Source: Helicobacter didelphidarum
GTDB taxonomy: Bacteria > Campylobacterota > Campylobacteria > Campylobacterales > Helicobacteraceae
Assembly (NCBI RefSeq): GCF_003364195.1
Contig: NZ_NXLQ01000002.1
Coordinates: 62,001 to 126,000, forward strand
Direction of reading: 5' to 3'
DNA: 64,000 nt
Below are positions 47,908 to 56,741 of this stretch, piece after piece. The notes below the pieces were generated by a model. That model was not told the DNA's origin. It saw only the letters and a list, made by a program, of their open reading frames with translations, and ran no database searches. Each line of letters begins with the position of its first letter. Position 1 is the first letter of the stretch. Both the position numbers and the translations under genes were made by a program.

Positions 47908-48345
47908 TTTTACTAATTATCCTAAATATATGATTATTAATTAGAACTTTACTGAAAATTTAGAAAACATAAATAGCACACAAATGACCATTTAAGATTC
48001 CATTTTTATATAAAAATAAAAATGGAGAGACCCAACAAAAAAATCTCTTGTTAATTCAATACAATAAATCGCAAAGATTCTAAAATGTGTTGATATTTTA
48101 AAAACTTTAAGGGCAATATCTATTGATATGCAATGATAATAATATTTATAAATTTTTAAAGTAATAATTATATTTTTAAATTCTAACTTATTTAAAGCTA
48201 ATATTACATACACTATTCATGAAGTTGATAATAATTTTTCATATAAAATTTTTTTACTACATTATTAAAATATAAAATAAATTAAGTAAAACATAAAAAA
48301 GATTATAGTAAAATTTTAAATGATTTTACTATAAAAGGCAATATT
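47908..48345. other. Gene-free spacer with an 11-bp hairpin
   Basis: TCCATTTTTAT (47999-48009), a six-base loop, then ATAAAAATGGA (48016-48026) forms a perfect 11-bp stem about 90 bases past the phosphatase stop; it may be a terminator without a T-run or an operator. The ddl promoter lies within the last 60 bases. The only open frame, on the reverse strand near the middle, is not gene-like. Confidence 0.4.
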
Positions 48346-49395
48346 GTGAAAATTAGTTTGTTATTTGGTGGAATAAGTTATGAACATGAAATTAGTATCG
48401 TAAGTGCTATTACACTTATCCAAAAACTAGGAAAAAAAGTGCAAATAGAAGCATGTATTTTCTTAGATTCTCAACATAATTTCTATTCCATTCATCTCGA
48501 AAATATGAAATCAAAATATTTTAGCACACAAGAATATAAAAAAGCAAAAAAGCTTGAGCTTGGCAATGGCGGATTCTACGAAACGGGTTTGCTTGGTAAA
48601 AAAAAGCCCGTTACTTCTAACCTCATCTTAAATCTTATTCATGGTGCAGATGGTGAAGATGGGGTTTTAGCAAGTTTATTTGATTTTTTTAACATTAATT
48701 TTATTGGTCCTAGACTAGAAGCAAGTGTATTAAGTTATAATAAATATTTAACAAAGATTTATGCAAAAGAATGTGGAGTAAATACACTACCTTTCACTAT
48801 TTATCACAAAAAAGACACCATCCAAACACCATTTGAATATCCTATTATCATTAAACCAACTTGTTTGGGTAGCTCAATTGGTGTCAGTGTAGTAAATGAT
48901 GAAAAAGAACTTGAATATGCGCTTGATTGTGCATATGAATTTTCTAACGAAGTAATTATTGAACCTTTTATTAAAGGTGTAAAAGAATATAATCTAGCAG
49001 GAGCAAAAATTAATAATGAGTTTGTTTTCTCAATTATTGAAGAGCCGGACAAAAAAGATCTTCTAAATTTTGAAGATAAATATCTTGATTTTTCTCGTAC
49101 ACAAGAAATTTTAAGTGCAGAAATACCAGACACTCTTAAAGTAAATTTACAGAATGCTTTTAAAAAAATTTATGCAGACAGCTTTAATGGTGCGTTAATC
49201 CGTTGTGATTTCTTCGTTATTGATGAAAAAATTTATCTCAATGAAATAAATCCTGTACCCGGTAGCATGGCAAATTATCTCTTTTCAGACTTTGAAGAAG
49301 TCTTAATAGGACTCGCAAATTCTCTTCCAAAAAAACATGCAATCAAAATAAATTACCAATATATCCATAAAATTCAACATATTAAAGGAAAATAA
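48346..49395 (+). CDS. ddl: D-alanine--D-alanine ligase
   Basis: Makes the D-Ala-D-Ala dipeptide of peptidoglycan. The 349-residue ATP-grasp enzyme has LLFGGISYEHEISIVSA, LNLIHGADGEDGVL, IIKPTCLGSSIGV, and the metal-binding EINPVPGSM. It starts with GTG at 48346 with AAAAGG seven bases upstream; ATG alternatives are downstream of the conserved N-terminus. The length matches Helicobacter Ddl. Confidence 0.96.
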   Translation: MKISLLFGGISYEHEISIVSAITLIQKLGKKVQIEACIFLDSQHNFYSIHLENMKSKYFSTQEYKKAKKLELGNGGFYETGLLGKKKPVTSNLILNLIHGADGEDGVLASLFDFFNINFIGPRLEASVLSYNKYLTKIYAKECGVNTLPFTIYHKKDTIQTPFEYPIIIKPTCLGSSIGVSVVNDEKELEYALDCAYEFSNEVIIEPFIKGVKEYNLAGAKINNEFVFSIIEEPDKKDLLNFEDKYLDFSRTQEILSAEIPDTLKVNLQNAFKKIYADSFNGALIRCDFFVIDEKIYLNEINPVPGSMANYLFSDFEEVLIGLANSLPKKHAIKINYQYIHKIQHIKGK

Positions 49396-49930
49396 TAAAA
49401 TTCTCAGAAATCTCACTCACTTATCATAAATATTTTTTTATAAAAAAGTATTTATGATAATATATGTAGAGATAAAAATTTCTCATAATGTATAAGTTTA
49501 TTATTTAACTTTTTACCGCATTGGACAAAGTCTAATCACTGCAAATATCAACATGCACACATTGATTCAAGTCATTCAACTTTCTTGCTTTTCAAATACT
49601 CTACAAAACAATATCTAGAGCAATATACTCATGGGTTTATTACACCCAAACAATCACAAGATAAAAATACTATCAAATATATAAAATAATATTCATTTTT
49701 ATTTTTGTTTAAGTTAATTTATTGTAATATTTAAAAGTAGTTATGATTAGATTATTATTTTATATATCATTTTAATTGTTAATATTATTTCTAAATAAAA
49801 TTTTATTCTGAACAATTCCTCTATTAACATTTAGAAAAACTAAAAATAGTTCATGATAACAAAAATAAATTTTGAAAATCTCAAAGTGTAGCTACTCCCT
49901 CAATTGTGAAGAATTTAAAAAAGGACCAAT
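49396..49930. other. Gene-free spacer upstream of the TonB receptor
   Basis: It begins with a long hairpin (49421-49460). The part nearest the receptor (about 49690-49830) is nearly all A/T with several ATTATT-like words where a Fur-type operator could sit, but no clear box can be fixed. No gene. Confidence 0.35.
49421..49460. terminator. 40-base near-perfect hairpin after ddl
   Basis: TTATCATAAATA (49421-49432) pairs perfectly with TATTTATGATAA (49449-49460), and the inner T7 / A6G stretch extends the stem to a very small loop. It stands 26 bases past the ddl stop. Most likely a transcription terminator; the internal T-run of the ascending arm and A-run of the descending arm could serve both strands. 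Confidence 0.5.
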
Positions 49931-52315
49931 ATGAAATTTAAAAAATGTTTTCAATATATATGTTCATTGTTTGCGATAAGTATAATGTTAGATGAGATCA
50001 TCTATGCAAACGAAACTCCTGCTACCCTGCTAGCAACAAGTAATCCAGGTAGTGAAATTACAAAAATCTCTACTCAAAGACTCAATGTTATTATTACTTC
50101 TACCACTGGCTTTGATTTGCCACTCAAAGAAGAAGCAAAAAATATCTTACTCATCAACAAAGAACAACTATCCAATAAAGGCTATCAAAGCCTTGAACAA
50201 GCCTTGCAATATCAACCACTCCTCACATTCAGTAATAATGGCTTTGGAAACAATATTGACTTACGAGGACAAGGCATGGATGCTAATCGTAGCGTGAAAA
50301 TCCTCGTCAATCGCGTCCCAATCAGCCTCCTTGATACAAGCCATGGCGTCCCTACATATAATAATATCGATATTGAAGATATAGAATCTATCGAGGTAAT
50401 CCCGGGCGGTGGCGCAGTTGTCTATGGGAATGGCACGAGAGGTGGCGTGGTAAATATCGTTACCAAAGCTCCAAGCAAAGACTTCGTACGCATAGTGCTT
50501 AAAGCAAATAGCGGTAAGAAGGTAGGCTTGCAAGGTACCTCTCTAAGCGTGGCAGGTGGGAAGCGGGTCAATGATAATCTCTTCCTTAGGGCTGATATAA
50601 GTGGAGGTTATCAAGGCGGGGTGCGAAATACGCAAGGTGTGGATACGGCTGGAGGAATAATCAAGGCATTTAAAAATGACAATAATACCAATGTCTATGG
50701 GGCGTTTCAAGCCCTCTATGAGATAAATGCCAATCATAAGCTTGATTTTAATATCAATTATTCGCATTTATGGACGAGCTATCCGCGAGCGTATCTTACT
50801 ATGGCAAACGATGTCGGGACTACAAATAATCCAATCTATGAGGACAAACCTCAAAGCGAAATCCTAAGCCAATGGAACACTCCAGATAAAGATACGATAA
50901 AGACACAATCAGATTCTACACAGGCTTCACTGAACTACACAGGGAAATTCAGTGAATCTCTAAGCTTTGATGCGCTTGCATTTTATCAGTTTAGCAAATT
51001 GCGATATACGGATTATGAGTTTGGGTCAGGAACTTTTGATGGCACTGCTTGGAGTGGTGGGACTATGGATATGGGAAATAACTCTGGATTCCAAAATCAA
51101 GGCGGTGGGCTGAATCTCAAGTTCAAACACGAGATAGAGAAAAATACGCTTATTATCGGGCTAGATAATATTGTGGAAAATTCAAAACGACAAAATTATA
51201 TTTATCATACATTTTTACCAAAACCTTCTGGGTCTCAAAATCCTATGAATTATTATATAAGTGATACAAACAATATCGCTACGAAGCTTTCAAATTCGCT
51301 CTATATTTTTGATAATATCAAATTTACCAAAGCCTTTGAGCTGAGTGCTGGAGCAAGGGTAGAGTATTCAAATTATTGGACAAGCAATAATCAAACATAT
51401 CAACAATCTATGACAATCCCAATACCCCACAATCCTACCATAAGAGTAACCAATGAAGCGTATAATTTCAACCTCCACACTTCGCGATTAGGCTATGCCG
51501 CAGAGATTACGCCAAATTTCAAATATAGCGATAGTGGCAATGTCTATGCGAAAGCAGAGCTAGGATTTATCTCACCATCGGCATTTCAAATGATTAATGC
51601 CGACCCAAATTCTACGCTCAATGTTGGCAATAGTGGCACGCTCAATCAAAACGAATCTAATGGTATCAAGCCCGAGCGATACCTTACCGGTGAAATTGGC
51701 TGGAGGGACGCATTTCGCTGGAGCTATCTCTCTGCGACTATATTTTATACCCATACTTTTGATGAAATCTTTGTCAATAGCATAGAACACGGCACGAGCT
51801 ATGCTTATAGCAATCTCGGGCAGACACAGAGGGCTGGGATAGAGATAATGGCATCTCAAAGTATCGGGAGTAGCGATTGGCTGCGACTTAGCGAGGGGAT
51901 AAGCTATCTCTATACAAATGTCTTAAAGACAAATATTGCAAACGCACATTTGAGGGGCAATTCCGTGCCTTATGTGCCATTTCTCAAAGCAACACTTAAC
52001 ATTGAAATAAGTGCTTATAAGAGTGAAACACGGAATCTCACGATATTCTGGAACAATGCATATGTAAGTCAAAGTCGCGATACGACAGCAGGTTCGCAAA
52101 ATGGAGAGACTATCACAGATGGAAGCACACATATTATGAATAAAGGAGGATATTTTCTCAGTGATTTAGGGCTAATGTATGGCATAAGGGATTTCACAAT
52201 AAATCTTGGTATAAGAAATCTTTTTAACTCTCACTATGCGACATATCAAAAGTATCCATATTATCAGCCCGCAATGGGGAGAAGCTATTTCTTGGAATTT
52301 CGATACAATTTGTAG
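49931..52315 (+). CDS. TonB-dependent outer-membrane receptor, FecA-like
   Basis: A 794-residue gated barrel. Residues 1-26 form the signal region. The plug domain (about 55-185) contains NKGYQSLEQALQYQPL, IDLRGQGMDANRSVKILVNR and VIPGGGAVVYGNGTRGGVVN, closely resembling the FecA-type receptors of H. pylori. The rest is beta-barrel with alternating aromatic strands ending in SYFLEFRYNL. It probably imports an iron chelate, powered by TonB-ExbBD encoded elsewhere. No periplasmic binding protein or ABC importer is adjacent. Base composition is AT-rich for the first 350 bases and the end but richer in G+C in between, so the gene is mosaic. AAAAGGA precedes the ATG. Confidence 0.9.
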   Translation: MKFKKCFQYICSLFAISIMLDEIIYANETPATLLATSNPGSEITKISTQRLNVIITSTTGFDLPLKEEAKNILLINKEQLSNKGYQSLEQALQYQPLLTFSNNGFGNNIDLRGQGMDANRSVKILVNRVPISLLDTSHGVPTYNNIDIEDIESIEVIPGGGAVVYGNGTRGGVVNIVTKAPSKDFVRIVLKANSGKKVGLQGTSLSVAGGKRVNDNLFLRADISGGYQGGVRNTQGVDTAGGIIKAFKNDNNTNVYGAFQALYEINANHKLDFNINYSHLWTSYPRAYLTMANDVGTTNNPIYEDKPQSEILSQWNTPDKDTIKTQSDSTQASLNYTGKFSESLSFDALAFYQFSKLRYTDYEFGSGTFDGTAWSGGTMDMGNNSGFQNQGGGLNLKFKHEIEKNTLIIGLDNIVENSKRQNYIYHTFLPKPSGSQNPMNYYISDTNNIATKLSNSLYIFDNIKFTKAFELSAGARVEYSNYWTSNNQTYQQSMTIPIPHNPTIRVTNEAYNFNLHTSRLGYAAEITPNFKYSDSGNVYAKAELGFISPSAFQMINADPNSTLNVGNSGTLNQNESNGIKPERYLTGEIGWRDAFRWSYLSATIFYTHTFDEIFVNSIEHGTSYAYSNLGQTQRAGIEIMASQSIGSSDWLRLSEGISYLYTNVLKTNIANAHLRGNSVPYVPFLKATLNIEISAYKSETRNLTIFWNNAYVSQSRDTTAGSQNGETITDGSTHIMNKGGYFLSDLGLMYGIRDFTINLGIRNLFNSHYATYQKYPYYQPAMGRSYFLEFRYNL

Positions 52316-52811
52316 ATTGTATCTTGGACGACTGAATTTGCTATCACGTCTACATTTTATCCTTAGATCTCAAGTGCCTATAAGTTTTTTGTATCAGATA
52401 GGAACAAAATATACACTTTGCTTACATTACTCTTTTTTAGATTCTGTAATGCAAAAACTTTAATTATCATTATATTCTTTTATAATTTTTTTATTAATGT
52501 TCGAATCTTTAAAAAATATATATTTTTCTTAGAGAATCCTTATCTATGGTTTCATGCTACAAAAAACATATTTTACAAAATCGCATTCAATAAGAAATAA
52601 AACTTTATAATTATAGAATGCACACAAATTAAAAAACATTCGAACCCTTCTACAAAAAATTTAAATCATCCATTCTCTCTGGCATAGAATCTAATATTTG
52701 GATTATTACTATACTCTATAAATATGCTCTTATTTCCTTCAAAAGAATCTTGATATAAATATACAACATTCATTTTTTGTGTTATTTTTTTGTATCTATG
52801 AAAACAAGATT
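52316..52811. other. Gene-free spacer between the TonB receptor and the antiporter gene
   Basis: Lower G+C again after the receptor. Contains only an unconvincing short frame on the reverse strand overlapping the antiporter end. No hairpin with a T-run was picked out. Confidence 0.35.
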
Positions 52812-54356
52812 CTAGCCAAATCTTTTTTTGTAGAGCCAAAATGTTAGAAAACAAAGACTTATTCCAACTACATATCCCACAAGAAGAGAACCAAACATAC
52901 TCGCACTTAAAAATCCAATAAGACTAATTAATGCAACACTACTAACATAAGGCAACTGTGTAATAAAATGACTCTGCACAGAACAACCAGCTCCTGCCGC
53001 AGATAAAATTGTTGTATCAGAAATTGGAGATGCATGATCGCCATAAACTGCACCAGATAATACTGCGGACATAATAAAACTAAATTCTAGTCCATGCAAT
53101 CCTGCTAAGTTTGCCCCAATAGGCAACATAATTGCAAATGTACCCCAGCTTGTTCCAGTGCAAAAAGCAATAAATGACGAAATTGCAAAAGTAACCAAAG
53201 GAATTACGATATGGGGACTAATAAAACTATTATCAAGCCAAATTTTTGAGAGATTAGCAAGATAATACCCACTTTGCATATCATCTTTAATCACCGGACC
53301 TATACTCCATGCAAGTATAAGAATAATACAAGCGGGTGTCATTGAGGCTATCCCCACCTTGCAAATTGGTAAAAAAGCATCGGTATCAAGATGTTTAAAA
53401 GAAATAATAATACTTAGAAAAAGAGCGCTTAATCCACCCCAAAAAAGTGAAAATCCCGTTTGTGTATTAGCAAGCATATCGATAAAATTTAAACTTTGAG
53501 ATTCTCTATATCCTGTATAAAAAATAAGAATACCAACAAAGAAAATCAAGCTTATAATCGGAATAAGAAGTAAAGATACTTTACTCGGAGCTTTTTGTTT
53601 AGATTGTAAAAAATCTTTCACACCAACATTTTGGTTGCGTTTCATTGAGGGGAGATTTACTTGCCAAAAAATGGTTAAAAACACAGCTAAAAGTGCAAAC
53701 CATGCGTAATAATTCCCCCAGATACTTGATAAAAGTAAAAAGAATCCATCTTCTTGTTCTTTAAGACCTGCCATAATACCTAAAATATATGCTCCCCAAC
53801 TGGAAATAGGCATGAGAATACATACAGGTGCGGAAGTGGAATCTATAATATAGGCTAATCGCTCTCTTGTTGAGTTATTTGCATCATTAAGGGATTTACT
53901 GATTTGTCCAACCGTGAGTGCATTAAAATAATCATCAATAAAAATCACAATGCCAGCAACAAAAGCTAAAAACTCTGAACCCTTTGCACTCTTAATCTTG
54001 TTTCTAGCCCATTTGACAAAAGCAGATATGCCACCAGAATGTGCAATGAGTTGAGTAAGAATTCCCAGAATCAATAAAAATCCAAATACATAAAGGTTAG
54101 ATTGTTCTATTATAATACCATCTTGTGTCATCTCATAAAATATATGGGCTATGCTACCATAAATATATAAAATCGTCTGAAGCAAATTTTCTCCCCAGAT
54201 AATTGGGTTATTATGCAAGATACTCTCTGCAAATCCCATCATAATCCCAGCCAACACAAGCCCTATAAAAAGAGATAATACTACACGTTTTGTCAGCATT
54301 ACAAAAACTATTACACAAACAGGCACAATAAGGCTAAGAGACGAAGTGGCATACAT
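52812..54356 (-). CDS. NhaC-type Na+/H+ antiporter family protein
   Basis: A 514-residue membrane protein with about 11-12 hydrophobic segments and the NhaC-family hallmarks IVIFIDDYFNALTVG (Asp pair in a membrane segment), STSAPVCILMPISSW and CTGTSWGTFAIMLPIG and VLSGAVYGDHASPISDTTIL. It exchanges Na+ for H+ or a related organic anion pair. The start is moved from 54371 to 54356 because AAGGA (54361-54368 complement) is inside the longer frame and correctly spaced for the second ATG. A single gene with no obvious partner. Confidence 0.9.
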   Translation of the reverse strand: MYATSSLSLIVPVCVIVFVMLTKRVVLSLFIGLVLAGIMMGFAESILHNNPIIWGENLLQTILYIYGSIAHIFYEMTQDGIIIEQSNLYVFGFLLILGILTQLIAHSGGISAFVKWARNKIKSAKGSEFLAFVAGIVIFIDDYFNALTVGQISKSLNDANNSTRERLAYIIDSTSAPVCILMPISSWGAYILGIMAGLKEQEDGFFLLLSSIWGNYYAWFALLAVFLTIFWQVNLPSMKRNQNVGVKDFLQSKQKAPSKVSLLLIPIISLIFFVGILIFYTGYRESQSLNFIDMLANTQTGFSLFWGGLSALFLSIIISFKHLDTDAFLPICKVGIASMTPACIILILAWSIGPVIKDDMQSGYYLANLSKIWLDNSFISPHIVIPLVTFAISSFIAFCTGTSWGTFAIMLPIGANLAGLHGLEFSFIMSAVLSGAVYGDHASPISDTTILSAAGAGCSVQSHFITQLPYVSSVALISLIGFLSASMFGSLLVGYVVGISLCFLTFWLYKKRFG

Positions 54357-54745
54357 AAATATCCTTAACATTTTTATCGCTTATTGTATAAAAATCCATT
54401 AAATAAAATGTTAAAAAAAATATTTTAAAAATTAAATTACATTGTATGAACTCTTAAGATTCTAAAAATCTTTAATATTGTTAAAATTTGTTACATTTTT
54501 TAGAAACATAAAAGTAGCTTTATCTCTACACATATCTACAAAAACTTCTTTGCACTCTAGTGTCTATTTATATATAATTATCGCTTCATTTAATGCATAC
54601 TTTTTATCTCTCATGATTAGAGACAAGTATTAATAAGTGAGAATAGGTTTAATAACTCAATGTTTATAAAATATTTTAAAAATATATTTTGTTATTTTAT
54701 GTATAGAGTGATTCTATAATTTTTAAACATTAAAATAATAAGATA
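54357..54745. other. Gene-free spacer
   Basis: AT-rich with a weak hairpin (ATCTCT/AGAGAC-like near 54613-54632). Nothing else recognisable. Confidence 0.35.
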
Positions 54746-55147
54746 TTACTTTTTAGTTTTTTCTTCTTGTTTTTCTATAATCTTATCGAGCATATACTTA
54801 TATTTTTCATCATTTTTTAACTCATTTAAATCTTTAGTGAGTCGCTTACATGCTCTTACTACATTTAATATCGCGGCAGCAACACCATAACCCAAGCCAA
54901 CCCACAAAAGCCAGTAGTAACCTGTAAGCTTATAAAGTCCATAGCCTAACCCCAATCCCAACAGTACAGCAACAACCATAGAAATACCAAGTGAAAGGTC
55001 GTTTGCGCCCTTTATAATGGGTTTCATTTTGCCATCATCTGTCTTTAATTCTTGATGTTTATTATCAAAATATTTTTCATCTTGTTGTTCTTGTGTATCT
55101 TCTATAAGTTGCGTAATTTTTGGACTATTGGAAGAATCTTGTTGCAT
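54746..55147 (-). CDS. AtpZ/AtpI-like membrane protein
   Basis: A 133-residue protein: a charged, Gln/Asp-rich N-terminus (about 1-45), two Gly-rich membrane segments (SLGISMVVAVLLGLGLGYGL and WLLWVGLGYGVAAAILNVV) and a basic/acidic C-terminus. The Gly-patterned pair is typical of the AtpZ / ATPase gene 1 family, small helpers of F-type ATP synthase assembly or Mg2+/Ca2+ transport. It is not next to ATP synthase genes here, so the link is by family only. AAAGGA precedes the ATG. Confidence 0.75.
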   Translation of the reverse strand: MQQDSSNSPKITQLIEDTQEQQDEKYFDNKHQELKTDDGKMKPIIKGANDLSLGISMVVAVLLGLGLGYGLYKLTGYYWLLWVGLGYGVAAAILNVVRACKRLTKDLNELKNDEKYKYMLDKIIEKQEEKTKK

Positions 55148-55292
55148 ACGTATCCTTTAATTATTGAATTCAAACATTATAAAATATTTATACAAAGATT
55201 CAGAATAATTAAATAACAAATATTTTACTTCATTCTATCTTTTTCAAGATTCTATAAGGTTATAAACGATTTTTAAGGTTTTTGTAATTTTA

Positions 55293-55301
55293 TGTTATAA
55301 T
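55293..55301 (+). promoter_or_regulatory. thiS promoter (extended -10)
   Basis: TGTTATAAT, with TATAAT at 55296-55301, 28 bases before the thiS ATG. The same TGN extension is seen in the nusA promoter. Confidence 0.5.
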
Positions 55302-55328
55302 ATCGGTATTTTCTTTAAAAGGTATGCA

Positions 55329-55529
55329 ATGCAAATTATTCTCAATGGCAAAAACCAAGTATTTCCTGATAACATCACAATATCTCAAATTCTTACAACA
55401 TTAAATATACAAGAACGTGTTGTTGCAATTGCCCTGAATTCTAATGTTGTTAAAAAAGAATCGTGGGAGAAAATTACCATTAAAGAACATGATTGTCTTG
55501 AACTTTTACAATTTACAAGTGGTGGATAA
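55329..55529 (+). CDS. thiS: Thiamine biosynthesis sulfur carrier ThiS
   Basis: A 66-residue ubiquitin-fold carrier that ends in the required Gly-Gly (FTSGG), adenylated and thiocarboxylated for thiazole synthesis. The start MQIILNGKNQVF and the segment VVAIALNSNVV fit the family. AAAAGG stands upstream. No thiG or thiF is in the window; the gene is followed by an inverted repeat and fmt. Confidence 0.92.
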   Translation: MQIILNGKNQVFPDNITISQILTTLNIQERVVAIALNSNVVKKESWEKITIKEHDCLELLQFTSGG

Positions 55530-55562
55530 CAAAATTATCTCCTTGCATTTTCCATAATTTAA

Positions 55563-55612
55563 TATCGAGTTCTTTTTTTGTTTTATCCCAACAAAATAGT
55601 CAAGTCTCGATA
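55563..55612. terminator. Nested inverted repeat between thiS and fmt
   Basis: TATCGAG (55563-55569) pairs with CTCGATA (55606-55612), and inside it TTTTGTT (55576-55582) pairs with AACAAAA (55590-55596) around a seven-base loop. A GATTTTTG follows the outer stem. It could terminate thiS mRNA or form a regulatory leader for fmt, which starts 39 bases further. Confidence 0.4.
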
Positions 55613-55650
55613 GATTTTTGTTGATATATATTATGAAATAAAGGAAAAAT

Positions 55651-56586
55651 ATGAATCTAGTCTTTTTTGGCACACCTCCTTTTGCACGAGATATTCTCAT
55701 GGAACTACATAAACAATACGATATATTAGCCACAATCACTCAACCAGATAAACCTTTTGGTAGAAAAAAGATTCTAAAAATGTCCGCAGTAAAAGAATAT
55801 GCAATTAGTGTAAATATAGAGTGTTTTCAACCAATTAAGAGCTATGAAATCAAGGATATTCTTCACAATATAGAAACAAAACATAAGACAAAAATTGATG
55901 CAGTTGTTGTTGTTGCTTATGGCAAGATTCTTAATAAAGAAGTTGTGGAAAATTATTTTTGTATCAATTTGCATGGTTCCCTTCTTCCATATTATCGCGG
56001 TGCTAGCCCAGTTCAAAATAGCATTATAGATGATTATCAACACTTTGGTTTAAGTGTTATTAGAATGGATAATGGGCTAGATAGCGGTGAAATACTTGAG
56101 TCGTATGCACTACATAAAGATATTGTTTATAAACAAACAATTAATCAAGTATTTACAACTCTTGTCCCTTATGGTAAAGATATACTTTGCAAAGTTTTAG
56201 AGGATTTTACCCTAAATCGTTTGTGTCCCACACCACAAAATCACGAATTAGCTACTTATTGTTCTAAACTTGAAAAAAAAGATGCATATCTTGATTTAGA
56301 GGATTCAAAGGCTTGTTATTTACGTTATCTTGCACTGAATAACATTGGAACATGGATAAGATATAATGAAGAAACCTTAAAGATTAATACGCTTGTGGGC
56401 TATGATAATCGTTCAGAACATAAACAAAAAGGTGAGATTTTAGAAATACAAAAAGATAAAATTTTAATTGCATGCAAAAAAGGTGAATTATGGGCAGAAT
56501 CTTTTACTCCACCAAATAAATCAAAAATGAATGCTATAAGTTTCTTGCAATCTTGTAAATTAAAAGTTGGAGATATTTTAGAGTAA
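55651..56586 (+). CDS. fmt: Methionyl-tRNA formyltransferase
   Basis: Formylates initiator Met-tRNA. The 311-residue protein has FFGTPPFARDIL, the catalytic-loop region LHGSLLPYYRGASPVQ with conserved Asn-His-Asp equivalents (INLHGS) and GLDSGEIL. The C-terminal domain is present (about 205-311). AAAGGAAAAAT precedes the ATG. It is followed by a short spacer and the convergent flgL. Confidence 0.95.
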   Translation: MNLVFFGTPPFARDILMELHKQYDILATITQPDKPFGRKKILKMSAVKEYAISVNIECFQPIKSYEIKDILHNIETKHKTKIDAVVVVAYGKILNKEVVENYFCINLHGSLLPYYRGASPVQNSIIDDYQHFGLSVIRMDNGLDSGEILESYALHKDIVYKQTINQVFTTLVPYGKDILCKVLEDFTLNRLCPTPQNHELATYCSKLEKKDAYLDLEDSKACYLRYLALNNIGTWIRYNEETLKINTLVGYDNRSEHKQKGEILEIQKDKILIACKKGELWAESFTPPNKSKMNAISFLQSCKLKVGDILE

Positions 56587-56741
56587 CATATTCTTGATAG
56601 AAAATTTTAGAACATAACTCATGTAATTTAAGGAGATAAGCAAGAAAGATAATTATATCGCATGAGTAAAGTATAATAATATAAAGAAATACAACAAACT
56701 TACTATCTCTTGCAATAATCCCCTAAAAATGCAAAAAACTT

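Noticed and set aside
47992-48213. 73-codon reverse-strand frame in the spacer before ddl
   Set aside because: Composition-driven Ile/Tyr/Phe-rich sequence, no ribosome site, and covers the 11-bp hairpin; not gene-like.
52666-52854. 62-codon frame on the reverse strand overlapping the antiporter gene end
   Set aside because: TTG start without a ribosome site, overlaps a solid gene on the same strand in another frame, and shows no domain.
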